A DNA stretch of 64,000 nucleotides from Streptomyces xiaopingdaonensis. GTDB lineage: Bacteria > Actinomycetota > Actinomycetes > Streptomycetales > Streptomycetaceae. The notes beneath the pieces were generated by a model, which searched no databases, was not told the DNA's origin, and saw only the letters and a list, made by a program, of their open reading frames with translations. The stretch spans positions 1 to 64,000 of the forward strand of contig NZ_AJTQ01000103.1 in NCBI RefSeq assembly GCF_000262345.1, read 5' to 3'. Both the position numbers and the translations under genes were made by a program. Below, in pieces: positions 54,260-61,264 of this stretch (position 1 is the first letter of the stretch; every line of letters begins with the position of its first letter).

Positions 54260-55147
54260 TCATCCCAGGGGCTTGACGGCGATCCGGCCGTTGTCCGTCT
54301 CCGCCGACACCCGGTAAGGACTGGCGCTGCGATCCGGAACGGAGACGTCGACGCCGCCGTTGTCCGTCTCCGTCGAGACGTCGTACTCCGCGCCCCCGCC
54401 CGTCGGCAGCGCGATCGAGATGTTGCCGTTGTCGGTGCGGGCGTCGACCAGCCGCGGCTTGCCCTTCAACGCGAGGTCCACGGTGCCGTTGTCGGCCCGC
54501 GCCCTGATCCGCTCGCTCTCGGTGTCGCGCACCTCGATCCGCCCGTTGTCCGTCTCCAGGCGCATCGCACCGTCCACCTTGCGGGTCTTGATGCTCCCGT
54601 TGGAGGTGCCGAGGTCGACGGCGCCCTCGGTACCGTCGACATCCACCGTGCCGTTGTCCGTGCGCACCTTGACCGGGCCCGAGGCGCGCTCCACCGCGAC
54701 CGCCCCGTTCCCCGTCTCGACGTCGAGCGCGCCGAGTTCGCGCGCGGTGACCTTGCCCGAGTCCCCGCGCACCTGCACCGAGGCGCCGTCGGGCACCGCG
54801 ACGCGGTACCGGCCCTCGCACTTGACCATGAACCCGGCGCACTTGGTGTGGAGGCGGATGTCCCCTTCCTTCGCCTGCGACCACGCGGTTTCGGCCTTTC
54901 CCGCCACCCGCGTCGCCTTGAACCAGCGCGTCACCTCCACGCCGTCCGCGTCGTCGGCGGCAGGCACCAGCTCGAGGCGGCTGCCCCGGACGTCGAGCGC
55001 GAGCGGGCGGTCCCCCGCCGGGGCACGGAACGTCCGCTTCTCGGGTTTCCCGTCCCCGACCGTGCCGACCGCGACCCCCGCCGCCACACCGCCGACGGCG
55101 ATCACCGCCATGACGCCGACCACTGCGATCCCGACCCCGTACCTCAC
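54260..55147 (-). CDS. DUF4097-type beta-helix protein, membrane-anchored
   Basis: 295-aa protein with an N-terminal hydrophobic helix (VGIAVVGVMAVIAVGGVAAGVAVG) acting as signal or anchor, followed by an extracytoplasmic right-handed beta-helix. Rungs are marked by repeated TDNG/SNG turns: RTDNGTV, GTSNGSI, ETDNGRI, RADNGTV, RTDNGNI, ETDNGGV and ETDNGRI. This is the DUF4097/putative adhesin repeat pattern. Start GTG at 55147; the frame is open upstream. Two cysteines (KCAGFMVKCEG) may form a disulfide. Function unknown. Confidence 0.88.
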   Translation of the reverse strand: MRYGVGIAVVGVMAVIAVGGVAAGVAVGTVGDGKPEKRTFRAPAGDRPLALDVRGSRLELVPAADDADGVEVTRWFKATRVAGKAETAWSQAKEGDIRLHTKCAGFMVKCEGRYRVAVPDGASVQVRGDSGKVTARELGALDVETGNGAVAVERASGPVKVRTDNGTVDVDGTEGAVDLGTSNGSIKTRKVDGAMRLETDNGRIEVRDTESERIRARADNGTVDLALKGKPRLVDARTDNGNISIALPTGGGAEYDVSTETDNGGVDVSVPDRSASPYRVSAETDNGRIAVKPLG

Positions 55148-55331
55148 TGCGCCTCCCAGACCGTCCGGCAGACCGTCCGACCCACCGACGAAGAGCCTAG
55201 AAAGCACCCGCCCGAGCGGCGATACCGCCGCCCCCCGACCTCGGGGTGGGGATACCCCCAGCACAAGCGCGTTTGCGCCGTCTCGCCACCGGCAGGGTAC
55301 GCTGACCCCCGTCGGGTGCGTGCCCGATGGA

Positions 55332-55403
<72 letters not shown>

Positions 55404-55433
55404 CCGAGTACGTAGCGCTGTGACCAGCTACCG

Positions 55434-55466
55434 AGAGGCCCCTGCGGCATCGCGCAAGGGGCCTCT
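55434..55466 (+). terminator. Terminator of tRNA-Val
   Basis: AGAGGCCCCT (55434-55443) pairs with AGGGGCCTCT (55457-55466), followed by TTGCC, 30 bases after the tRNA. Confidence 0.7.
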
Positions 55467-55469
55467 TGC

Positions 55470-55614
55470 CGTGTACGCGCTTCAGTGGGGAGCCAAAGAG
55501 GGAGCCACAGCCGCGCTCACGCGTCCCCTCTCCGACGTCGGCGAAGACATCGTCCATGGCCCTCGCGTCCTTGTTGATCACCGGCCGGAGCTGCTCGGAA
55601 GTCCCGCACCGCAT
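55470..55614 (-). pseudogene. Tyrosine integrase C-terminal remnant at tRNA-Val
   Basis: The minus strand encodes EQLRPVINKDARAMDDVFAD, which resembles the C-terminal end of Streptomyces tyrosine integrases of integrative elements (pSAM2-like). Only about 45 residues remain, and the catalytic R-H-x-x-R and Y are gone. It abuts tRNA-Val, whose 3' end is a common attachment site, and fits a scar of a lost integrative element. Confidence 0.5.
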
Positions 55615-55720
55615 GTTCCCGGCAGCGAGTGGGCCACCCTGTGGCCGGAAAGTCGGCGGCGGTCCGACGGACCGGGCGGTGGCGCACGGGAGAGCCGGCC
55701 GACCGGCGTCGCCTCAAGGG

Positions 55721-56203
55721 TCAGTCGGAGGCGAGGAGTTGCTCGCGCAGGATGTCGGCGTGCCCGCAGTGGTGGGCGAGTTCGCGCAGGACTTGCAGGT
55801 ACACCCAGTGCAGCGTGCGCGGCCCGGTCCAGTGGCCGGTCACGACGGTGTCCAGCGGCAGGTCGGCGACGATCGATCCGGCCGTCGCGCAGGCTTCCCT
55901 GTGGGCCGCCGTGACGGAGGCGACGGTGTCGTCGTCGGTGAGACGGAAGGACTCGTCCGGGCTCTCGACGACGCCGAGCTCCCGGCGCGGGGTACCGCCG
56001 ACGCACTCCTCGAACCACATCCGCTGCATCCACGTGACGTGTTTGAGCAGCCCGAGCAACGTCGTCTCCGAAGAGACGAGCCGGCGGCGGACCTGCTCCT
56101 CGGCGAGCCCGTCGAGGGTTGCCTCGACGGCGCTCCGGTACTCCTCGACGAACGCGTCGAGCTGGGTGCGCTCGTCGTCCAACGGCACGTCGAACGAGCC
56201 CAT
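55721..56203 (-). CDS. DinB/DUF664-family protein
   Basis: 160-aa four-helix-bundle protein of the DinB-like superfamily (DUF664): helices DERTQLDAFVEEYRSAVEATL, TTLLGLLKHVTWMQRMWFEE and VLRELAHHCGHADILREQ. The His residues in LLKHVTW and LAHHCGHAD form the likely metal triad. Many are thiol-dependent S-transferases or of unknown activity. The ATG at 56203 has GAGGGG seven bases upstream; a second ATG at 56236 has AGGAG only three bases away, so it is less favoured. It follows the tRNA-Val integrase scar and may be accessory. Confidence 0.9.
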   Translation of the reverse strand: MGSFDVPLDDERTQLDAFVEEYRSAVEATLDGLAEEQVRRRLVSSETTLLGLLKHVTWMQRMWFEECVGGTPRRELGVVESPDESFRLTDDDTVASVTAAHREACATAGSIVADLPLDTVVTGHWTGPRTLHWVYLQVLRELAHHCGHADILREQLLASD

Positions 56204-56472
56204 CGAAGTCCCCTCGTACGGCGGGCGAAGGCGCATCAGCTCCTGTGAGCGGCGGCCCGGACATCGACGATCCTAAGCTCAGTCCGGACTGCGGTCACGC
56301 AGGGGCTTCATGCGGTTCCGCCCGACCGAGCCAAGCGGCCGTCGCCGGCGACGGCCGCCCACGTGCGCCCGCTCGGGGGACGGGACTTGAGGTCGTACGG
56401 ACACGACGCGCCCGCTCGCGACTGTCAGTGGGTCCTGCTTCACTTGGAGAAGTCAGTACGAAGGGAAGTGCG

Positions 56473-56658
56473 ATGCCCACAGTGATCCACAGGACGCGGG
56501 CCGAACTGGAGGAGCAACGCGTGCGACTCCTGCAGGAAGTGCACATGAGCTACGACGAGTTGCGGCGCCGAGCCGACACGTACTCCCTCTCGCTCGACGA
56601 CCTGGACGTCTGGTACACGATCGAGAGCATCGACTACCTTCTCGGCGGTGAGTGCTGA
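56473..56658 (+). CDS. Small protein of unknown function, first gene of overlapping pair
   Basis: 61-aa protein, MPTVIHRTRAELEEQRVRLL then VHMSYDELRRRADTYSLSLD and DVWYTIESIDYLL. Two helices with a coiled-coil-like start and an acidic C-terminal helix. The ATG is preceded by AAGGGAAGTGCG. Its stop lies 11 bases inside the next gene, so the pair is translationally coupled, as in toxin-antitoxin and immunity operons. I do not recognise the family; I judge its reality from codon use and the ribosome site. Confidence 0.7.
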   Translation: MPTVIHRTRAELEEQRVRLLQEVHMSYDELRRRADTYSLSLDDLDVWYTIESIDYLLGGEC

Positions 56659-57385
56659 ACAGCAGCAGAAGCTGAACGAGTTGGCCGACGGTTTCGCGGG
56701 CAAGCTGACGGAGCTGACGCGCGGCGTCCTGGGTGAGGAGTCTCCGCGCTTCCATGCGCTCAACATGGGCAACAGGGTGCGCGTCGCCCCCATACACGAC
56801 GACGAGAAGGTGCTCCGCATCCCTGTTCGGATCGGCGGCGTCGTGCGACTGAGCCTGCTTGTGCGGTACTTCTGCTGCTGGGACGGGCACAGCGCCTTCC
56901 TGGCCACCGACCAGTCGCATGTGCACCTCTATTACGCGGACGTCCCCGATCCCCTGCTGCGGTTCGAGTACGAACGGAAGTCGCAGGAGCCTCCCGGCGC
57001 CCACGTCCAAGTCCACGCCCACCGCGACGAGATGGCGTATCTGCTGCGGCTCTCCGACGCCGGACGGCCCGGGGAGAAGTTCAGGCACGACCGGCTGCCG
57101 AGGCTGTCCGAGATGCACCTGCCGGTCGGAGGGCACCGGATGCGGCCTTCGCTGGAGGACGTACTCCTCTTCCTCAAGCGCGAGTTCGGTATCGACACCG
57201 CGGCGGACTGGCGGACGGTCATCGACCGGCACCTCGAGGAGTGGCGACTGATGCAGCTCAAGTCCGCCGTGCGCGACGCTCCGGAAGCCGCTGCCGAAGT
57301 CCTCCGCGGCCTCGGGTACGGCGTCGAGGCGCCGAAGGTGGCGGCTCAGAGGAGCGGGAAGCCGGCCAAGCTCTTCTGGCCGTGA
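56648..57385 (+). CDS. Unknown protein, second gene of overlapping pair
   Basis: 245-aa soluble protein starting with GTG inside the preceding gene. Segments: VRIGGVVRLSLLVRYFCCWDGH, HVHLYYADVPDPLLRFEYERKSQEPPGAHVQVHAHRDEMAYLL, HDRLPRLSEMHLPVGGHRMRPSLEDVLLFLKREFG. The histidine-rich YYADVP...HVQVHAHRDE region looks like a nuclease- or cupin-type active-site cluster, but I cannot name a family. The C-terminus (LKSAVRDAPEAAAEVLRGLGYGVE) is helical. With a 61-aa partner it resembles an effector and small-partner system in an accessory patch. Function unassigned. Confidence 0.75.
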   Translation: MSAEQQQKLNELADGFAGKLTELTRGVLGEESPRFHALNMGNRVRVAPIHDDEKVLRIPVRIGGVVRLSLLVRYFCCWDGHSAFLATDQSHVHLYYADVPDPLLRFEYERKSQEPPGAHVQVHAHRDEMAYLLRLSDAGRPGEKFRHDRLPRLSEMHLPVGGHRMRPSLEDVLLFLKREFGIDTAADWRTVIDRHLEEWRLMQLKSAVRDAPEAAAEVLRGLGYGVEAPKVAAQRSGKPAKLFWP

Positions 57386-57415
57386 ACCCGGCTCCCGCCC
57401 GTGAACCCGGCTCCC

Positions 57416-57919
57416 CTACGCCCCGCCGACCCGGCGAAGGAGGCACACCCGGTCCTGCCCCGGCCCGTCGTAGTCGGTGTGGACCGGGAGGCCGTCGAGG
57501 TCGCGGTCGCCCGGTTCGGGGAGGAAGCCCATGGCGCGGTGGAAGGCGAGCGAGCCCGTGTTGGCAGGGGAGGTGACGGCGCGGACCTCGCTGCGGCCCG
57601 AGGCGGCGGCGCGTCGGAGGAACGCGGTGTAGAGGTCGCGTGCGAGGCCCTGGCCGCGGAGCTGCGGGTCGACGCCGACGAAGTGGATGTACGCCTGCGT
57701 CTCGTCGTCGGGCGGGTGGAAGCCGACGAGGAAAGCCCTGATGCCGGTGGCGTCCTCCTGGACGAGGCTGGTGCGGGAGAAGAACTGGAGGAAGAGCTTC
57801 GGCAGCAGCAGGGAGAGCTCGCGTGCCTCGGCGGGGGTGCGTGAGTCGCCCCACCAGGTCTGCACGCGCGCGACGAGCGCGGGGTGGTCGTCGAGGCGTG
57901 CTTGGCGCAGGTCCGGCAT
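57416..57919 (-). CDS. GNAT-family N-acetyltransferase
   Basis: 167-aa acetyltransferase. The acetyl-CoA motif is VGVDPQLRGQGLARDLYTAFLRRA (Q-x-x-G-x-G/A), and SPANTGSLAFHRAMGFLPE is motif B. Substrate unknown. The ATG at 57919 has GAGGAG five bases upstream; the frame is open beyond without homology. It is convergent with the unknown pair, only 30 bases away. Confidence 0.9.
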   Translation of the reverse strand: MPDLRQARLDDHPALVARVQTWWGDSRTPAEARELSLLLPKLFLQFFSRTSLVQEDATGIRAFLVGFHPPDDETQAYIHFVGVDPQLRGQGLARDLYTAFLRRAAASGRSEVRAVTSPANTGSLAFHRAMGFLPEPGDRDLDGLPVHTDYDGPGQDRVCLLRRVGGA

Positions 57920-58075
57920 GGCTTCTCCTCGGGCGGTTCGACGGGCGGTCGCCGACCGATCATCCCGTACCGGACGCCGCTCCGGGGTGCGGTCGCGACA
58001 TGACGGAGCGCTCATGACCGGCCAATGCGAAAGTGGACACCGCCAGTTCGGGAGGGGCCGGGCCGGGCCGCCGTC

Positions 58076-58789
58076 TCAGCGGGTCGCGGCCGACTCCGCC
58101 GGGCGCTCGGACCGCTGGAGTTGGTGGGGGAGGAGCGGGGCGTAGGCGGCGGGTGCGGGACGGCGCTTTATGACGTACGCGGCGAGCGCGCCCGCGGCGA
58201 AGAGGGCGGCGACGGAGACGATGGTGCCGAACCACGAGGCACCGAGCCACTGCGCGCCGAGGTAGCCGAGCCCGACGCTGTAGGCGGCCCACGCGAACGC
58301 GGCCACCACGGACCACGGGACGAACTGGCGCGCGTCCCGGTGCACGGCCCCGGCCGCGAGGCTGACGACCGACCGCCCGGCAGGCGCGAACCGCGCCAGT
58401 ACGACGAGCCCCCCGCCGCCGCGCGCGAGCGCGTGCCCGAGCCGCTCCTGGGCGACGGTGAGGCGCCGGGAGCGGGCGATGGCGCCCTCGAAGCGGGCGC
58501 CTCCGCGCCAGGCGAGCCGGTACGCGACGAGGTCCCCGACGATCGAGGCCGCGGCGGCGCAGAGCACCAGCAGCAGCATCTCGGGGACCATCGCCGTCAG
58601 CGGATTGTCGCCCGCTGCGTGGAGGGAGCCCGCGGCGTCCGCGGCTCTGGTCCCGGCGACTGCGGTAGCCGCGGTGATGACGAGCACACCGCTCGGCAGC
58701 AGCGGCACGAACACGTCGAGTAGTACCGATGCTGCGACAACTGCGTAGATCCATGGGGAGGTGGTCAGGGACCCCAGGATTTCCAGCAC
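58076..58789 (-). CDS. DedA-family membrane protein
   Basis: 237-aa DedA/SNARE-associated (VTT) protein with five to six hydrophobic segments. Signature elements: VPLLPSGVLVITAATAVAG, SIVGDLVAYRLAWRGG with the conserved Gly-Asp, and LARFAPAGRSVVSLAAGAVH with the conserved F-A/x-P-x-G-R. DedA proteins move lipids such as undecaprenyl phosphate across the membrane or act in proton-dependent homeostasis. The start is GTG. It is divergent from the SOD-like gene. Confidence 0.9.
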   Translation of the reverse strand: MLEILGSLTTSPWIYAVVAASVLLDVFVPLLPSGVLVITAATAVAGTRAADAAGSLHAAGDNPLTAMVPEMLLLVLCAAAASIVGDLVAYRLAWRGGARFEGAIARSRRLTVAQERLGHALARGGGGLVVLARFAPAGRSVVSLAAGAVHRDARQFVPWSVVAAFAWAAYSVGLGYLGAQWLGASWFGTIVSVAALFAAGALAAYVIKRRPAPAAYAPLLPHQLQRSERPAESAATR

Positions 58790-58961
58790 TGTGCGTTCCC
58801 CGTTTCTCCCCTGCCCGACTCTCGTTCCACAGGCGTCTACCGCCGTACAGCCTACGCCCGCATACCCCCGGCGGAGCCGCCTGGCCCGCGTGGTGCCCCT
58901 CTCACCTCGGTACGTGGTTATGGATCTACGGACGGATCACAGCGAACAGGTGGAGGAACGG

Positions 58962-59540
58962 ATGAGAGTAGCAGTACAGGCGGCCTCACTGGCCCTGGTG
59001 GGCGCCGTCGCCGCGAGCGTTCCTGCGGCGGCTCAGGGGGCCGACGACTTCTACCGTGCGTCCCACAAGGGGACGTTCGCGCCGGTCAAGGGCGGCCACG
59101 TACCGCGAGCGGTCACCTACGACGAGCGGCTGGTGCCGAAGGGCGCACGGATCAAGGTCGTCGACGAGGGGGCGACGCGGATCTCGCTCCGCGTCGCGGG
59201 CGTGGCCAGGGGCCACCACTTCGGGGCGCACGTGCACACCAAGCCGTGCGGCGCGAAGCCGGACGACTCGGGGCCGCACTACCAGAACGTCCGCGACCCG
59301 CATCAGCCGTCGACCGACCCGAAGTACGCCAACCCGCGCAACGAGGTGTGGCTCGACTTCGCTTCGGGGCTGCTCGGGCACGGGGAGTCGTCGGCGGTCC
59401 AGCGGTGGAAGTTCCGTACGGGGCAGGCCCGTTCGCTCGTGCTCCACGAGCACGGCACCGAGACGGGCCCCGGCCACGCCGGGCAGGCCGGTGACCGGGT
59501 CGCCTGCTTCTCCGTCCCGTTCGGTGAGCCGCGGCGCTGA
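58962..59540 (+). CDS. Secreted Cu/Zn superoxide dismutase-like protein
   Basis: 192-aa preprotein with signal peptide (hydrophobic residues 8-24, cleavage near AAAQG). SOD motifs are present: HFGAHVHTKPCG (H90, H92), GPHYQN (H106), DPHQ (H114), WLDF (D132) and LHEHG (H162/H164), plus C96 and C182 for the structural disulfide. The surrounding sequence differs from classical enzymes, and the usual zinc-loop spacing is longer, so activity is not assured. The ATG at 58962 was chosen because GGAGG lies five bases upstream. It ends nine bases before a terminator hairpin. Confidence 0.85.
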   Translation: MRVAVQAASLALVGAVAASVPAAAQGADDFYRASHKGTFAPVKGGHVPRAVTYDERLVPKGARIKVVDEGATRISLRVAGVARGHHFGAHVHTKPCGAKPDDSGPHYQNVRDPHQPSTDPKYANPRNEVWLDFASGLLGHGESSAVQRWKFRTGQARSLVLHEHGTETGPGHAGQAGDRVACFSVPFGEPRR

Positions 59541-59548
59541 GCCGTGCG

Positions 59549-59593
59549 GCACGTCGCCCGCCGTCCTCTTCGCGAGGGCGGCGGGCGACGTGC
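59549..59593. terminator. Bidirectional terminator
   Basis: GCACGTCGCCCGCCGTCCTC pairs with AGGGCGGCGGGCGACGTGC, between the convergent SOD-like gene and the 59597-59878 gene. Confidence 0.75.
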
Positions 59594-59596
59594 GTG

Positions 59597-59878
59597 TCAG
59601 GCGGGGAGGTAGATCTTGGACTTGCAGACGGTGCAGTACGTACCGTCCTCGCGCTTCTCCAGCCGGGGGTGGGCGCACTCGCTGTGGAGCACCACCAAGT
59701 CCTCGGGATGGAAGCGGAGTTCGACGCCGCCCTCGGGCGGGCGGACGAACGCCGTTGCGCGGGGGTGGCGTCGGTCGGGTTCGGCGGCCGGGTCCACGAA
59801 GGACAGGACGTCCGTGAGGATTCCGGTGCAGCCGCTGCGACGGTCCATGACGAGGGAGCCGACGGGGAGTTGCGACAC
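59597..59878 (-). CDS. Small conserved protein, possible zinc-binding
   Basis: 93-aa protein with a beta-rich body (VGSLVMDRRSGCTGILTDVLSF) and a late CAHPRLE...YCTVCKSKIYLPA segment with Cys/His that could form a zinc site. The GTG start lies four bases after the stop of the upstream small gene, so the two are cotranslated. Similar small genes are often found beside XRE/DUF397 pairs in Streptomyces. Function unknown. Confidence 0.7.
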   Translation of the reverse strand: MSQLPVGSLVMDRRSGCTGILTDVLSFVDPAAEPDRRHPRATAFVRPPEGGVELRFHPEDLVVLHSECAHPRLEKREDGTYCTVCKSKIYLPA

Positions 59879-59882
59879 GGTG

Positions 59883-60086
59883 TCACGCTCCCCTCAGTGC
59901 GGAGGCGAGCGCCCGCGCGGTCTCGGCGGTGCACCGGCCGAGCGCGATCAGCGGCGGCTCCTCGTCCTGCGCGGCGAGGGTCACGGGGTCGATACCGAGG
60001 GACGGCAGCGTCAGACCGGCTTCGGCCAGAGCCGTGCGCAGTTCGTGCACTGCTTCGTTCGGTTGTGCCGTGCGGGGAGTTGGCAT
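59883..60086 (-). CDS. Small conserved protein next to XRE/DUF397 genes
   Basis: 67-aa protein (MPTPRTAQPNEAVHELRTAL, then AGLTLPSLGIDPVTLA). It is a commonly seen small protein beside XRE/DUF397 regulators in Streptomyces, of unknown role. The ATG at 60086 has AGGAG two bases upstream after GAAAGG. It is divergent from the XRE gene and codirectional with the 93-aa gene that follows. Confidence 0.75.
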   Translation of the reverse strand: MPTPRTAQPNEAVHELRTALAEAGLTLPSLGIDPVTLAAQDEEPPLIALGRCTAETARALASALRGA

Positions 60087-60211
60087 GGCTCCTTTCACTC
60101 TGCGTGGTGAGGAGAACACGGTGCGGTTTAGGATGTACCGGGGTGAGCGCCGCCTTTCACGGGTGGGGGCTCTGTCGGACCGAGTTCGGGCTGGTTGTCG
60201 TGGTGCGAGTC

Positions 60212-61134
60212 GTGCAGACGAAGACGAAAGTGAACCCGCCCTCGTGGAAGGGGACTTTCGGTCAGGACGTGCAGCGGATGCGGGAAGCGCGGGGTGTGTC
60301 ACAGGACGGCCTGGCTCGGGCCGTCGGCTACAGCCGTACGTATGTGAGCAAGGTCGAGTCCGGCACGATCATGCCCTCGACGCGGTTCGCGGAAGGCTGC
60401 GACAAGGTGTTCAACACGGGGGTCTGTTCGCGACGCAGTTGTTGCGGATCACGGAAGGGCAGCACGTGTCGTGGTTCGCGCCGTACGTGGATACGGAGCG
60501 GGAGGCTTCTGCCGTCCATGATTACTCGATCGCGTTCATCATGGGCATGTTGCAGACGGCCGAATACGCGCGAGCCGTTTTTGAGCGCGGTCCCTTGCTC
60601 CTCTCTGTCGAGGAGATCGAAACGCGAGTCGCCAGGCGGGTACAGCGCCGGGAGATCTTGCAGCGAGAGGAGCCAGCGAGGGTTTGGGTGGTCCTTCACG
60701 AAGCCTGCCTGCGTGCCAGGATCGGCTCGCCGTGGACGATGGTCGAACAACTCGACCACATCAGGGCGGAGTTGAAGCGGCATCCGACGCTGACGGTGCA
60801 AGTACTGCCGTACGAATCCGCGGCCGGAGCCACGAACATTCCTTTCACCGTGTTCGAGAACTTCGAGAGTTCGCCTGTGGTGTACGTAGAGGGACCTCAG
60901 GGGGCGCGCCCCTACGGAGCGGACACAGTGGTCAGCAACGCCTGGCAATCCCTGGAAAGCCTGCGGGCCTGTGCGTTGGGCCCCCATGATTCTGATCTGT
61001 ACATCGGCACAGTGAGGGATGAGCATGCACGACAGGCAGTGGGTCAAGTCCAGCTACAGCGCCCAGACAGGCGAGTGCGTCGAGTGGGCCCCGGCTCTCG
61101 CGTCCGCGGGAAGCGTCCCCGTTCAAGACAGTAA
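60212..61134 (+). pseudogene. XRE-family regulator with DUF5753, frameshifted
   Basis: An XRE regulator split in two frames. The HTH frame (TFGQDVQRMREARGVSQDGL and AVGYSRTYVSKVESGTI) ends with CDKVFNTGV. The body, a DUF5753 ligand-like domain (GLFATQLLRITEGQHVSWF, ...LQTAEYARAVFERG, PRGARPYGADT-like end), is in a frame one base off. They meet at GGGGG (60418-60422), where six G's would read NTGGLFATQLL. A single missing G explains it. The end of the second frame also runs into the DUF397 gene. It could be a sequencing error, phase variation or real decay. The start is GTG at 60212 or 60230. Confidence 0.8.
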
Positions 61135-61216
61135 GGATGTCGGACGAGGCGAACTTCGCTTCTCCCCCGCAGCCTGGTCCGCGTTCGTCACGGAAACTCA
61201 GCGCCCCGCCAAGTGA
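61019..61216 (+). CDS. DUF397 family protein
   Basis: 65-aa DUF397 protein, MHDRQWVKSSYSAQTGECVE then VPVQDSKDVGRGELRFSPAAWSAFV. DUF397 proteins are small partners of XRE/DUF5753 regulators in Streptomyces and have been proposed to act as antitoxin-like or regulatory partners. The ATG at 61019 overlaps the region where the upstream regulator should end. A hairpin follows at 61236. Confidence 0.92.
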   Translation: MSMHDRQWVKSSYSAQTGECVEWAPALASAGSVPVQDSKDVGRGELRFSPAAWSAFVTETQRPAK

Positions 61217-61235
61217 CCTACACCCACCCCTAGTT

Positions 61236-61259
61236 GAGCCCCGCCGCCCGGCGGGGCTC
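61236..61259. terminator. Bidirectional terminator
   Basis: GAGCCCCGCC pairs with GGCGGGGCTC; it lies between the convergent DUF397 and PhoD-like genes. Confidence 0.75.
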
Positions 61260-61264
61260 TTCGC

